A stretch of DNA of 64,000 bases from Nemertoderma westbladi (GCA_032718475.1 JAUCBJ010008845.1:1-64000); one strand, 5' to 3'. Shown: positions 20,409 through 32,926, counted from the stretch's first letter. Translations and numbers: made by a program. Notes: generated from the sequence alone by a model not told the origin.

Positions 20409-22317
20409 TATAGAATTATATTCCCTAAATGCCGTGGATTTTCAAAAATTTTATTTTATTCGAATTAACTTTGTAAAGATTGCTTTGAGTTCTCATTCGT
20501 ATTGGTTCTATCTATTATGCATCTATCGGTCAGGTGGTTCAGTAGCTCAGTTGGTAGAGCGTTGGAAATTATAAGTGTAGTAGGTATCGAGTTCGAATCC
20601 TAGTAAGTGCGAATTATTTTTTGTGCAGAATTTCAACTCATTTAAATTAACCGCTACAAATTAATTGCATTTATCTGTACCAATAAGGCTGTAGTTATTT
20701 GATTGTAACCAATGTCGTGCAAGTTATATATTAGCTGGACCAATAAGCTATCTTTAAAATCTTGTTAGAATTCATAGAACAATCGAGAATTTTCTCGATT
20801 GATTGCGGCACAAATTTAGTATATAAAGGTGCGATTCGTTCATTAGTTATCAATTACTTCACTATTCTCAGATTTATTCTGTCGTGCTTAGTTTATTCTC
20901 AGATTACATTGTATTATAATTGTGTCTTCTGTAATAAAGTCAGAATATTCTCTCAGCCTTTCTGTTTTACTATGGTTTCACTACGGTGAACAAACTCAGG
21001 GACAGGATGGCCAGCTAGAGATCGGGCCGCAGCAATGAACGGGAACATCACAGGAATGTAGACGAGAGACGACCCGCAATACCATTTAAAGTTATTCGCC
21101 CATCGCCTGAAAGGTTAGACAGCGTTCGATCCTTGCTACCTAAGTGTAAGACAAAAAGATCAAAGGTAGACGTAGTGACACGCTGCAAGCCTAAAATTAC
21201 ATCATAGGGACTGTACTGTCTTGATTCAGGGAAAACCGCAGTAGACCTTCATATTCCTACGGGGGGGGGGGGGGAGAGAGAGAGCAGATACTAGTACGCA
21301 GATAGGACGTAGGCACACCGGTACAAGGCATACACATTGGTTAGGGTGCAGCAAACTGTACGCTTAACTCTTGCTAAGTACAGGTGTGTGTGCGACTATT
21401 TGCAGTACGACGGTGTCTATTACATCAGAACTTGTAGGCTAGGGGGGTTGCTGTGTTTTCACCTGAATTGGGATTGTACCGTTCAGGCGGTAGGGCAGTT
21501 TACGCTAGGCGCAAATAAATTGAGGCTATCAGGGATATACTAACATCTACCGTGTCCCCGCCAACGCCCTAATAGGAAGTTACCCGGACTACCTGGGTGA
21601 CTAAAATTCTAGATAGGAGCCAGGATAGCTATTAGTACCCGTACGCCTACAGTAGTAAACTAACACATCTCTTCTTAGTATCAGGGACCTGGTACCTAAA
21701 ATTGCCGAATTCTGGGCGTAGTATTAACCTTATGCCTGAATTTGAGTCCTGGAAATACGCAAGAGGGGAAGGAACCTTATCATTCGTGAGTATTGGACCT
21801 ACAAGTTATAAAATTAGAATATTCGTAAAATGCACACCGTACCCAGTAATTATATATGTGAAGGAGCAAAACTGCTTTGACCGTTCAGAATTAACACACG
21901 CGCGTTAGAAATTATTTACACCTCGAAATATATAAAATTAACTTTCGTCCTTACTGCACTTTGCTCGCTAGTTAGCCATCTCCAAATCTGCTCTATACCT
22001 AGCTAGCGTTCCTTTGCCCAACCATATAAATCACACCGCGGCAAAGTATACGAGCCTCTTAGTCCGTCAGTGAGTCAGCCTGATTTTAGGATTCGCTGCG
22101 CGGGATTTTGTTTTATCGAAGTTTGTCTGCTCGTAGACTGTTTTCTGCCTCACCGGTTAAAAGAGATCGATACTGCAATATATTCGCTTACTTGGGGTTT
22201 ACTGTTTTGGTGAGAAGGTCGGATTTATGATTTGATTTACAAACTTTACAGTAGGATATTGCAGGTATTGTTACCGTCTCTTCCGATAGTAGGAATAGGC
22301 GTATCTCTCCAATTTAG
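20409..22317 (+). repeat. 3' LTR of element 1
   Basis: 1909 bp. Most of it is nearly identical to the 5' LTR, but the interval around R (about 20848-20970 against 6835-6960) differs heavily by substitutions and indels. It keeps the tRNA-like segment, the TATA box and AATAAA. Confidence 0.9.
20536..20610 (+). other. tRNA-derived sequence in the 3' LTR U3
   Basis: Copy of the 6520-6594 segment with only a few substitutions and both Pol III boxes intact. Confidence 0.6.
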
Positions 22318-23259
22318 GTATGACTTTGAAAATTGATGTTTTTTTTGGAAATCGAAAGATATTTTGATAAATTATTGCTGAAGAACACCAATGAAATTAA
22401 AATTGAATTTATGTTCATGAAATAGCTAGGATATTGGAGGTATATTATTTCATGTAGATTAGATTATCGCACAAAACCTGCGTGGAACGTCAGGTCTAGC
22501 CTCACTTTTAACTATTCATGTTTTAAAATATCAAGTTTAAAATTCCACAAAGATACATAGTGCTAGGTGTTAAAATTAAATAAAAATTGTTATAATTAAA
22601 TTAATTAAAATATATCTGTATATTTCCATTCCTATATATCTCGCGCAAATAGTTGGACTAGAGTTGGTCTGCTGGTCAATGGCTAAGGATTCGTTGCGCT
22701 TCCGAAAAATTCGAGATGATGTCGATTCTTTCCCTGATACCATATATTTGGGAGTTGAAAATTTATCTTGCAAAGTCCAAATTGACAATTGTATAAGATC
22801 ATTCGGAGTTCCTAAATTAATTGCTTGAGACTGTAATCATGAAGTATGAAGGAAGATAATGATGGTGTTCCATGATTTCTTTCTATGTGCTTATAATACT
22901 AAGTTAAGATACTGTCCGAAATAATTATTCTAACATAACATTTGGTATTTTGCAACACCTCTGAATTATTCTCATCACATACTGATTTGTGTCCTCGGTT
23001 AGTGTATTGATCCCGAACAGTGCATGTAATACTTGTGCTCAATATGTTGTTGCCGCTGTGAAGCAACCGATGCAATGTCCTTTACAGAACATCCATCCAA
23101 TGATCTCCTTTGAGTATCTGAGAAATGCTCTTGAGTAGATAGAAAAATAGTAGTGAAAAATGGGTAATGAATAGGCGACCCACAGCCTAGCAAGAGTTGT
23201 TATAGGTATCCTTCTTGCAGTCCATCCAATTGATCTGAAGCTTTCCCCTAGTACTAATA
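22318..23259 (-). other. Flank of element 1, probable 3' end of LINE B
   Basis: No intact gene. A minus-strand frame at 22999-23193 contains Cys/His residues and could be the C-terminal tail of the LINE B RT protein, but frames are broken and the assignment is weak. Nothing is recognised between 22318 and 22990. Confidence 0.3.
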
Positions 23260-23502
23260 TTAGACGGACACATTTACTGTATATTTCAATAACTCATAAT
23301 TAGTGTGGAAAATTTTGTATCCAAGAAATTTTAAATGACTTGATTCTGCGACAAGTCTATTGGCCAGGTTGAGGAAAGCTGGCGCTTTTTCTTCAGATTT
23401 CTTACCATTGAACATCATCCAGTGCGTTTTTGTAAAATCCAATTCCATATCAATTTTATTCAAACGTTGCTGAAGCTCCTCTACATTTTTCTCAATGGCT
23501 GT

Positions 23503-23516
23503 TTCGGTTAGTCCGA
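23503..23516. other. Target-site duplication, left (RTE copy 1)
   Basis: TTCGGTTAGTCCGA here is repeated exactly at 25163-25176, bracketing the RTE-like insertion. Confidence 0.9.
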
Positions 23517-25120
23517 AAAACTTTACAGAAGTAAAAGTGTCTGAGTCTGTACTCCCAGATATTCCCATTGGCGATATCTCCTTTGCAGAAGTGAAGGCTG
23601 CTGCAAAGAGCATTAAGACCAATCGTGCCAGTGGAGTAGATGGTGTTCCCCCTGAGGTCTTTAAAATACCTGAGTGTTTAAAGCTCATCTATCCCATCAT
23701 AGTAGACATGTACCGAACAGCAAGAGTCCCACAAGAAATGAAAACAAATAAGTTGGTGCCAGTTCCCAAGAAGGGCAACCTAACACTCTATGGTTCTTTT
23801 CGGGGAATCTCATTGATCTCGATTGCTGCAAAGCTATACAATAGGATTCTATTAAATCGCATCAGGGATCCCATTGAGAGACTGCTCCGTGGGAATCAGA
23901 ATGGGTTCCGTAAAGGTCGTGGGACCATGGAGCCCATTTTGGCACTTAGAAGGATAATTGAAGAATTATCAAAAAAGAAAGACAGGCATCTGGCTGTTAT
24001 CTTTGTTGACTTCTTCAAGGCCTTTGATTCAGTCTCTCGCTCACGTATGTTCAGCATACTTTCATTATATGGGATTCCTGATGAAATTATTGCAGCAATC
24101 AGATCAGTATACGATGGTTCGACAACATTTGTGTCTACTGTTGACGGTGACACAGAACCATTTGAAGTGTTATGGGGTGTCCTCCAAGGAGACACACTTG
24201 CACCATTCTTGTTCATTATTGTGGTTGACTATGTTCTATGCATGTCCTTAGATCATCATAATGATGATGGGGTGATGATAACTCCACCTACTGGCTCCAG
24301 AAGTCGAGGAAATCCTGCCAAGTACCTAACTGATCTAGACTTTGCTGATGACTTAGGAGTACTCTCAGAATCATTAGAGGGAGCCCAACGGCTCCTCAGC
24401 TCATTAGAACATGCTGCTTCTAGTGTTGGTCTTTTTATTAACTCTAGAAAGACCAAAATTCTGACTGTTAACTTTGAAAGTCCTCAGCAAGTCTCTGATC
24501 GGATGAGCATAAGCTCAAAGGATGGTATGCTTGAGCATGTGGACGACTTCTGTTACCTGGGATCATGGATCCGGAAGTCAGGTGAGGACCTTCGAATACG
24601 TAAGGGAAAGGCATGGACAGCCTTGAATAGGCTTTCCAGGATTTGGAAATCACCGAGAATTAATCGGAAACTTAAGGTCCGATTATTTAGAGCAGCAGTA
24701 GTTCCAGTACTCCTCTACGGGAGTCCATGCTGGGCTCTAACTGCTGAGGACACCAAATCTCTGGATGGCACATTCACAAGAATGCTACGCCGGGTTCATT
24801 GTGTCAAGTACAATGCACACATCTCCAACCAGACACTATATAACATTGGAGGTGTCTCATTGGTTCCCCCAAGCTTGACACTAGAACAAAATCGCCTCCG
24901 CTTTGCAGGACATTGCTTTCGCCGTGAGGACCAGCCAGTGCATAATCTTGTACTTTGGCAGCCTCATGGAGTGAATAAGCATGGTGGACAGCCCATGACT
25001 TTCTTGAGACGCATCTTAAAGGACACTGGCCTTAAAGATGCGGATGATCTAGCAAATGTCATGGGTGATAGGGAGTTGTGGCGGTGCAATTTTGTTGAGA
25101 AGCCGGCACAGCATTCTTAA
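23517..25120 (+). CDS. RTE-like reverse transcriptase fragment (copy 1)
   Basis: The open frame runs from the truncation point to a stop at 25118-25120, giving about 534 residues. It includes KPIx-equivalent VPVPKKGNL, the FRGISLI motif, the motif A segment FVDFFKAFDSV, the QGDTLAPFLF motif, the catalytic FADD box and the LGSWI segment, then a Cys/His-bearing C-terminus. The reading frame also extends left into target DNA as far as 23495, which is not part of the element. The endonuclease is missing, so this copy cannot move on its own. Confidence 0.85.
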
Positions 25121-25162
25121 AAATGCAGCTGCAATGCAGCATGCCGATCCTAGTAGTAGTAG
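23517..25162 (+). mobile_element. RTE-like LINE, copy 1 (5'-truncated)
   Basis: A 1646 bp insertion flanked by a perfect 14 bp target-site duplication. It is 5'-truncated, with no endonuclease. The 3' end is a short tail followed by four TAG repeats, as RTE-clade LINEs often show. It matches copies 2 and 3 on the minus strand at 36613-39272 and 34500-36521. Confidence 0.9.
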
Positions 25163-25176
25163 TTCGGTTAGTCCGA
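25163..25176. other. Target-site duplication, right (RTE copy 1)
   Basis: Exact repeat of 23503-23516, directly after the TAG tail. Confidence 0.9.
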
Positions 25177-25440
25177 GTAAGATGAAGTCATCTGCATAAG
25201 AGAAACAGCAAGCTGTATGTCCTTGAAATATGCATAGTCCTCTACCATTCTTTCTGATCTCTTTTAATGTGTCTGCTAAGAAAAAAATAAATAATGACGG
25301 TCCCAAAAGATTGTGTTACCCCAATTCGAATAGATATACTTTCAGATTCAAGAAAACTCCCATACCGTATCAATATCTCTCCTGATTGGTAGTAGGCCAT
25401 TATCACTCAGCATAAGTGATGATTTAATACATCCATAAAG

Positions 25441-26166
25441 TTTCTAAATAGGGTGTTATGTTATGCCTGACTTTGTCGAAGGCCTTTGCCACATCCTGTT
25501 GACAAATATACACATCAGAGCCTTATTTCCTGAAGTATTCGACAATTTCCAGAATGATAATCACCGTTACATCCGTACCAGACTTCTTCTGGTATGCAAC
25601 CTGGTAACTGTCAGGTATTACATCAGTGAGGCAATTTGCGAGTATCACTGCTTCAAATACTTTTGCCAGAATGTTAATAGAACAGTCAGGCTGATAAGAT
25701 TTTGGTATAATTGGGTCAAAACTTTCTCCTTTGAATATTGGTGTCAGTGTAGTTTTCAAGTAACGGTTGGGAGTGATTTACACTATGAAGCAGTACCTAC
25801 CCCAATTGCATTTTCACCTCATATAATTTTTCTTATATTTTCAACTTTGGTTTTCCTGATAAATATTGCCGATTCACCTACACCTCTACCCTGGGTTGGG
25901 GATGGGTTAGCTGTATATACACATAGGAAATTAGCATCAAGATTACAGTTTTTGTTATTGTCATTGCTGCCAAACACATTTCGAGCTTAATGTGGTTCCA
26001 GCCAATAAATTAAAAAAAATTATATATATTTGTACAGTAGTTGTTAGTTTTTATGTATCGCGTATTAGTAGTTAGAAAATACCGTCTATATTTAGCACAT
26101 TCCTTTATTAATAGAGTACGGTCTTTCAATTCATTTGAAAGTCTATTCAGTCAGTCAGTCGTTCAT
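25441..26166 (-). repeat. LINE B segment, copy 1 of a ~730 bp duplication
   Basis: Matches 28533-29262 at high identity with a few small indels, and ends at the same CAGTCAGTCAGTCGTTCAT sequence. Both carry the N-terminal part of the LINE B RT domain on the minus strand. Confidence 0.85.
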
Positions 26167-26422
26167 ACATATCTACCGGTAAGTGTATAGGGCCTACCCA
26201 GTTCTTCAGTTCAGCCTATCTTTACTGTTCATAGTTTGCCTGAAGAGGGTCCCTAGAGGGTCGAAATTAATAGCTATATAATCGTTTTCTATATATATAT
26301 TTGTTTAATATCGATTTGCTGTAATAAATATTATTTAAGATTATCATGAAGCCAACTCAATTATTTATTTCTTTGTTGATGAATTTCAGTTAATAATCTG
26401 ATTGCATCTCACTTGTTCTTTC

Positions 26423-27243
26423 TCAATAAGCAGCACAAATAGTCTTCATCGAAAGCGGTTGGTTTAGTTTTGGAAAGGGAGTGTTCATGTTCAATGGTTG
26501 AGACATTCTGGAAATACTTGTCCCTTTGCATACATTGTTTTTGTTATTAACAGTTGCTTGATTTGTGTTTGAATATAAGACGTTGGAAGATGTGCTCCCT
26601 ATGACTTGTGGTTTCTCCTGGTTTTTCCCATATGGGTTACTAGTTGGATTGAAATCGATGGCATGTATGTTCAGATCACTTTGTTTTTTGTTGATATTTA
26701 TAATCACCCCTCTGATCCATTTACGCAATACATCACTGAGGTAGATCCTGCCCGAATTGATCTAAGGAATATCATGGTAATGCATACGCGTTCAAGCAAG
26801 TGTTGATACTGCAGTCAAATGTATTCATTTGTATAGGTAAAAAGGGCCTTGATGTAGTAATTGCAGACCATCTTCCCATGTATTTGTTCTTATATAGCCG
26901 CTCATCTGATACACGATTGTAAATGAAATTTAATACAGAACAAATCTCTTTGGTAGTTTTGCTTGGGTTTATATGCCCCAAAGAGCACATCCGTTAAACT
27001 TCCTTGTCCTTTACATTGGCAACATGGATAACCCAATGATTGTTTGAACACTCTGGAAATAGAAATTACGGCCCCTACTTTGTGTTCTGACATTTTTTCC
27101 TGAATTTTCATGAAGCAGTTAATTATGGATGATCCAACCCATTCTCTTGAGTCAAAGGAATTGAGATAATAAAGCTGTCCATTGGCCATCTTGTCGATTG
27201 GATTGCTATATCCGATGGCAGATAGTCTATAGCCAGATAACAC
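26423..27243 (-). pseudogene. Possible LINE B ORF1 remnant
   Basis: Three overlapping minus-strand frames (27243-26902, 26990-26772, 26728-26423) read as parts of one protein broken by frameshifts. They lie upstream of the LINE B RT in its orientation, where ORF1 would be. A Cys pair (CCQC) is present. I recognise no domain, so a host pseudogene is possible. Confidence 0.35.
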
Positions 27244-27495
27244 TGGAGACTTGGCTGAGGTGGGTACTGACTATTTTTAACGGGAGATTAAATATCTACT
27301 GCATTTTTCTCATTATTACACTCCTTATCATCTTGTTTTGGGGCGCTGCATAATAAATTATCCAATGTTGTTTGTGTTGTCTTCATTGTATAGTTCACTC
27401 CAAAGGTATACCTTGCTCTGTATTTTTAGAACCAATCAGTTGTATGTACATCCTCTCCTCCTGTCTAGAACCCAGTGAAAAAATCGCTTAAAAAT

Positions 27496-27790
27496 CGCAA
27501 TAGATTACCACTCTCCAATCACAAAAGATGGTGAGGCGTTTTACTCCACCCTTGCCTTGGTCGCATCCGAAACACTTGTGATGAAACGCATTAATATCGC
27601 TTGCGATTGTGTACGATTAATCACATTCATTACACATGCGACTCCCTTGCGATACATATTGTATTATACAGTGACACCGTGAAAAATCTCATTAGATTAT
27701 AATATGCGAATCACAAGAGATTGTGAGGCGTTTTACCCCACCCTTTGTCGCATCCGAAATATTTGCGATAAAACACAAAAATATCGCTTA
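27496..27790. repeat. Two direct repeats of about 110 bp
   Basis: Blocks at about 27496-27605 and 27670-27790 share GATGGTGAGGCGTTTTA-type and TCGCATCCGAAA segments, with imperfect identity. No coding potential. Confidence 0.6.
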
Positions 27791-28532
27791 TGTGTGGATG
27801 ACTAGCTGTCGATAAAGAATACTGATTGATTACTGTGATAGATATGTTATAAGACTAATATTAAGATAAGATTAATATACAGTATGAAGTGAAAAACTAT
27901 GTAGTCTGGAAATATTGTTGGTGGGTTTGTGAGTTCTGCATTTAGTAATGGCATGTTGTTAATGTGACTGAATAAAATGAATGATACAGTACAATATGTG
28001 AGTACTCGAAAAAAAAGTAAAGTTTTTAGTTAGCATTTAGTTCAATAAAACTTTCACATATTCCGACAGGGTATAGAACTGACAGTAAAACAATGAATGA
28101 GAGTCAATAGTAGGCCTATAGGGGCAGAATAACTTTTGCTTGCTATAAACTGCTATAAAATTTGCTGCAATGATTTTATCCTTTGAAGTGACTATATTGC
28201 GTAAATAGTCCGTAAGTAAAGAGAAACCATGAATGTATAGTTAGTTCGTTAGTTTGTTATGAATATTGATATAAAAAGATCCAGACAAACTAATTCAAAC
28301 GAGAAAGACACAAACCATGTAATGTACATAGTTAATTCGTTAGGTAGTTCGTTGGTTTGTTAAAGATATTCGGTTTGTCTTTTTGCCGTATGTGTTGTAC
28401 ATATTTGAAAGAGTTCCCGTAGCCTACCGTATCCTAACGGCTTTGCCGGTATTCAGGAAGCAGAATCAGTGCACTGCTAACCGCTAACGGTACTGTACCT
28501 GGCAACCTTTTTAAATTTTTTAAATAAAGTTT
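27791..28532. other. No recognisable gene
   Basis: AT-rich sequence with a loose ~110 bp repeat of a GTTAGTTCGTTAGTTTGTTA-like segment at about 28230-28260 and 28325-28365. Nothing else seen. Confidence 0.4.
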
Positions 28533-29262
28533 TTAAATAGGGTGTGATGTTATGCCTGACTTTGTCGAAGGCCTTTGCCACATCCTGTTGACAAATATAA
28601 ACATCAGAGCCTTGTTTCCTGAAGTATTCGACAATTTCCAGAATGATAATCACCGTTACAACCGTACCAGACTTCTTCTGGTATGCAACCTGGGAACTGT
28701 CAGGTATTACATCAGTGAGGCAATTTGCGAGTATCACTGCTTCAAATACTTTTGCCAGAATGTTAATAGAACAGTCAGGCTGATAAGATTTTGGTATAAT
28801 TGGGTCAAAACTTTCTCCTTTGAATATTGGTGTCAGTATAGTTTTCAAGTAACGGTTGGGAGTGATTTACACTATGAAGCAGTACCTACCCCAATTGCAT
28901 TTTCACCTCATATAATTTTTCTTATAATTTCAACTTTGGTTTTCCTGATAAATAGTGTATTGCCGATTCACCTACACCCTCTACCCTGGGTTGGGGATGG
29001 ATTAGCTGTATATACACATAGGAAATTAGCATCAAGATTACAGTTTTTGTTATTGTCATTGCTGCCAAACACATTTCGAGCTTCATGTGGTTCCAGCCAA
29101 TAAATTAAAAAAAAATTATATATATTTGTACAGTAGTTGTTAGTTTTTATGTATCGCGTATCAGTAGTTAGAAAATACCGTCTATATTGTGCACATTCCT
29201 TTATTAATAGAGTACGGTCTTATAATTCATTTGAAAGTCTATTCAGTCAGTCAGTCGTTCAT
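28533..29262 (-). pseudogene. LINE B RT fragment, copy 2
   Basis: The minus-strand frame at 28848-28477 encodes the RT segment with TPIFKG, KSYQP and QQDVAKAFDKVRHN, then stops; the polymerase core including YADD is missing. This fragment keeps sequence that is out of frame in copy 1, so it is useful for defining the family. Confidence 0.75.
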
Positions 29263-30940
29263 GGGTAATTCCATCCAAAGACAACAAATCGGTGTGGCAC
29301 TATATCCCAGATTTCAAAAATAATTCTAATATATGTTGTAAGCATATGGTGCAATTGGAGCACAGGAAAAAAATTTACATCCACTTTTGTTTTGGTATTT
29401 GTCAAAATTGAACAATATATTATTGGCATTATTGTTGGTCTGGAAGGTCTGTCTGTTGGTCTGGAAGGAAGTTGTATCGGGAAGACGCCAAAAATGTGTC
29501 TTGGATGTAGTTAATATAATAATTATTCATTTAACAAAGAATTGTGAACCACCGGGTTTGTAGACCTGTTGTGCCGGCACTTTTCATTTTACTAAAATTT
29601 TGGAAAAATTTAATTTATGGGTATGTTTTGATTGCGAATTATTCAACTATCAATGATTGCTGTTTAATAAATATAAGTTATTATGTGCTACTCACATATA
29701 TTAAATATATCTTAAGTGTTTTTTCAATTAAAATAGTGTGTAAATTGAAACTGTATTGACATTTGACATGTTAATTTCGTGAAAAACACCAAAATCAATA
29801 AAGGTCTACATATATATTTCTTTCTGAAAACTTGCATGGTGGTTCGTTAGGCAATTATTGGGGAGCCTTGTAAATTTCAACATTCACCCATTATTAGTTT
29901 TGGTTTTATTTAATATTTAAGAATAGGACCGGCAGGTTTAATTTAACTTCTTTCTCTAAGGCACATTCAACTTCAGACATGTCGGCTTGTGTTTTCTCAA
30001 CGCAAACCAACTCTTGATTGGCATATAGATTCTCAGCATGGGACTCCTGTAGCTGCAGTAGCGGGCTGGCTAAAACGTTACAAGAAGTAATGTAAGGCTA
30101 GGCAATAATGTGGGGCGAGACACGTATGGCGAGCCATCAGCGAACTGATATAATTATACTATGGCCGTTTCTCAAAAGTCTGTGTGTGACGTGTGTGTGT
30201 GTGTGTGTGTCGGTAGCCATAAATGTCGGAAGCCATAATCGAAGTTAATATCTTCAGTTAAATTGTATGGTTGAATCGAATTATTTCGATTCTTCTATCG
30301 GTAATTAATTATTTAGGGGGGTAACATTTATCCCATCTGGTATACAATTAACATGGGTAGATTCGCCGTGTCCCATTCTATCAAAGTCTTTACTTTATAC
30401 TCGAGATTAATGTCAAGTTTTATAGTTATTTATTGATTTACAATTAAAATTGCATTTTTATCAATTAATTCACACGCAGGCTCTAACCGCCTAATGACAG
30501 TCAATACGGAGTAATTCCTTCCCGTGTCTTAGCAACGCTGAGAATGTCCTGTCCTGTTAGAGGCAGACTGCTGCTGGTTGGGGATGGTAGGATAGCATTA
30601 ATTCCCTAAACATTCACTCACTCTCCATAGAACTGGCTGACGGGGGTGTGTGTGTGTGTTTAGGTATCAGTTATTCAATGACATTAATATTATTACTAAT
30701 GAAGGAATAGTGCTCCTTCAATACATCAATTCATTGCCTGTGCCTACCAACGCGTGCTCCATAACATAACAACATATATCCTTGATTTCCATCACCTCTC
30801 ACCACAATTATTATTAGTAATTAAAAGTTTCAATTCGGTTTGTCGTTCCGTTATCTGGTTATTCAGTTATTGCATTATTAATAAATAAATGTTTTAAAAT
30901 ATATCTTACGAAATATGGTTAATAATTAAAACTTGTCGCT
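29263..30940. other. Gene-free, with GT microsatellites
   Basis: No supported ORF. GT-rich tracts lie at about 30181-30210 and 30640-30660. The rest is AT-rich intergenic sequence. Confidence 0.5.
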
Positions 30941-31490
30941 AACATTCTCACTATGGGGGTTTTAAGGAGTGCTGATTACATTTCTGATGTCAGTTTTCAC
31001 GTTTACATAAATCTAGTCTTTCTGTCTGTCGGTCTTTCTGTCAGTCAGTCTGTCAAAACATAAAAGAGAATTCAAATTAACTAACATTCTCGCTATTGGG
31101 GTTTTAAGGGGTGCTGATTTCATTTCTGATGTCAGTTTTCAGGTTTACATAAATATAGTCTGTCTGTATGTCGGTCTTTCTGTCAGTCAGTCAGTCTGTC
31201 AAAACTTAAAAAATAATACAAACTAACTAACATTCTCGTTATGGGGGTTTTAATGGGTGCTAATTTTATTTCAGATGTCAGTTTTCACGTTTAAAAAAAT
31301 CTAGTCTGTCTGGCTGTCGGTCTTTCTGTCAGTCAGTCTGTGAAAACTTAAGAAAGTATACTAACTAACCAACATTCTCGCTATGGTGGTTTTAAGGGTT
31401 GCTGATTTCATTTTTGATGTCAGTTTACACGTTTACATAAATCTAGTCTGTCTGTCTGTCGGTCTTACTGCCAGTCTGTACTACTGTACT
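30941..31490. repeat. Tandem repeat, ~142 bp x4
   Basis: Units begin AACATTCTCNCTATGGGGGTTTT at 30941, 31083, 31229 and 31371. Each ends in a GTCTGTCTGTCNGTCTTTCTGTCAG-like tract. Copies are imperfect. Confidence 0.85.
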
Positions 31491-31654
31491 GTGGTTGGCA
31501 TTACGCCATATACCTAACACTAATAATACAGTCTACAATACAGCCTATCTACAGTACAGAATGGATTTTTTGCCACGAAGAGCAATAAATGTCATTAATA
31601 CTATCCACCAGTATACCTACTCCAAGAGCCTTCCAATAAAACATGTATTCCAGC

Positions 31655-31709
31655 ATGACGTCCACTGCACGTCTTCGTGCTGTCCATTGTGACGTGCAGT
31701 GGACGTCAT
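31655..31709. repeat. Perfect 19 bp inverted repeat with 17 bp loop
   Basis: TGACGTCCACTGCACGTC and its exact reverse complement face each other, with one further pair outside. Shortly downstream, 'CTCTAAGGGGTTAA' resembles a piggyBac-type terminus at a TTAA site read on the minus strand, so this may be the end of a piggyBac-like MITE. Confidence 0.7.
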
Positions 31710-32684
31710 AGGCTCTAAGGGGTTAAGCAACACGGTCCCTACTTCGCCCTGTCGACACCCCAGCCATTTTTCACCAATCCTTTTTTAGAGTTTTTTAATT
31801 TTTTTGGTATTGGTGAAAGTTCTACAACATTAGTAGATATGTTTTTTATGATAGCTAGTGTTTTTTTGCTCGCTAGTATTTTTTGAAATTATAAAAAATG
31901 TGAAAGTCCATGATATTTCAGGTTAAACTGTTGAAGAATATATTAATGACCAAAATAATTTCCAAAAATTACTAGCTAGTAAAAAATACTAGCTATATAC
32001 CATTAAAAATCTACTAAGGTTCTAGAATATTCACTAGTATAAAAAAAGCACTCAAAATCACAAAAAATAAAGGTTAAAAAACTCATTCGGGACCCTTTTG
32101 CTTAAGGAGTCAAAATTGTAGAACAAATTCCCGAAGTTTGCGACGTTTGCGAAATTCGCGAAGAATCCGTCAGTTTCTGTGCCCTAATGGTTTCGTGACG
32201 AAACAATCAAATCTTACACACTTAACACACGCGAACTAATTTAATGTGTGTATTAGTATGCATGAATCATTAAATAGAAATTAAATTAATGAACGCTATT
32301 TCAACATGAAATCTACGGAATCAATACACAACACACGCACACTACTGAATTTAAAAATTTATATAGATTGCAACTTATATTTGGCTACCTTTTAGGCCTA
32401 AATGGGTGACTAATTTAATTATTCACCCCTATATATTTGTAGCCTTTTTAATTTGTGCCTCTAATTGAATCAAACATTAAACTAAAATATATGTCACAAT
32501 ATTGGTCTGTCGGTAGCTGGTCAATGAATCTCTCATAAATTTGTTAATTAGTCGCTGCTCAGTCATTGAACATTTGAACACGTGCTGCTCGAAGACCCCA
32601 CAACGTGTTCACTCTCTGCTGAGTAAAGAGTGCTGATTCTTCTTAGGGGTGTGATAAGTGTTATTATCTATCTGTTTGAATTGA
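31710..32684. other. Gene-free AT-rich sequence
   Basis: No ORF of note. The 31800-32050 stretch contains loosely inverted copies of GCTAGT/ACTAGC-rich sequence. Nothing recognised. Confidence 0.4.
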
Positions 32685-32845
32685 TAATCTTATTATATTT
32701 ATTATATTATTATATTTATTATATTATTATATTTATTATATTATTATATTTATTATATTTATTATATTATTATATTATTATATTTATTATATTATTATAT
32801 TTATTATATTATTATATTTATTATATTATTATATTTATTATTAAT
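32685..32845. repeat. TTATATTTA microsatellite
   Basis: About 160 bp of pure A/T made of TTATAT and TTATTATAT units. Confidence 0.9.
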
Positions 32846-32926
32846 TTTAATTAATTATCTATATTTTATTTTACTTTATTTATTCATATTTAATTTTAAA
32901 TTAATTATTCATTTGTACTTTATTTT

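Larger units (their letters stand above)
6394..22317 (+). mobile_element. Element 1: BEL/Pao-like LTR retrotransposon lacking RT
   Basis: A 15.9 kb element bounded by long direct LTRs. It encodes a BEL/Pao-style Gag with a DUF1759-like capsid region, then zinc knuckles, an aspartic protease and an integrase with a DUF5641-like C-terminal domain, then a broken third ORF with zinc knuckles. The region where BEL/Pao elements carry reverse transcriptase and RNase H is occupied by a repetitive low-complexity spacer. A purine-rich tract (ATGGAGCGG) abuts the 3' LTR. No target-site duplication flanks the element. The assignment rests on domain order and integrase similarity. It may be a family that depends on RT from another element, or an internal deletion derivative. 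Confidence 0.85.
23260..25760 (-). pseudogene. LINE B reverse transcriptase, degraded and interrupted
   Basis: Minus-strand fragments read in order: an RT start with TPIFKG and KSYQP motifs (25760-25520), QQDVAKAFDKVRHN (seen intact in the second copy), then a GPSLFIFFLAD segment and the catalytic FSYADD box (25306-25177). After an RTE-like insertion, the frame resumes at 23502 with a typical post-YADD region (LDFTKTHWMMFNGKK, HLKFLGYKI). The insertion breaks the protein two to four residues after a GLTE sequence that is duplicated on both sides. Several frames are used, so the gene was degraded before or after the insertion. It is a non-LTR RT of uncertain clade. Confidence 0.7.

Noticed and set aside
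25463-25990. 175-residue plus-strand frame, repeated at 28552-29103
   Set aside because: Opposite-strand shadow of the LINE B RT; duplicated only because the LINE fragment is.
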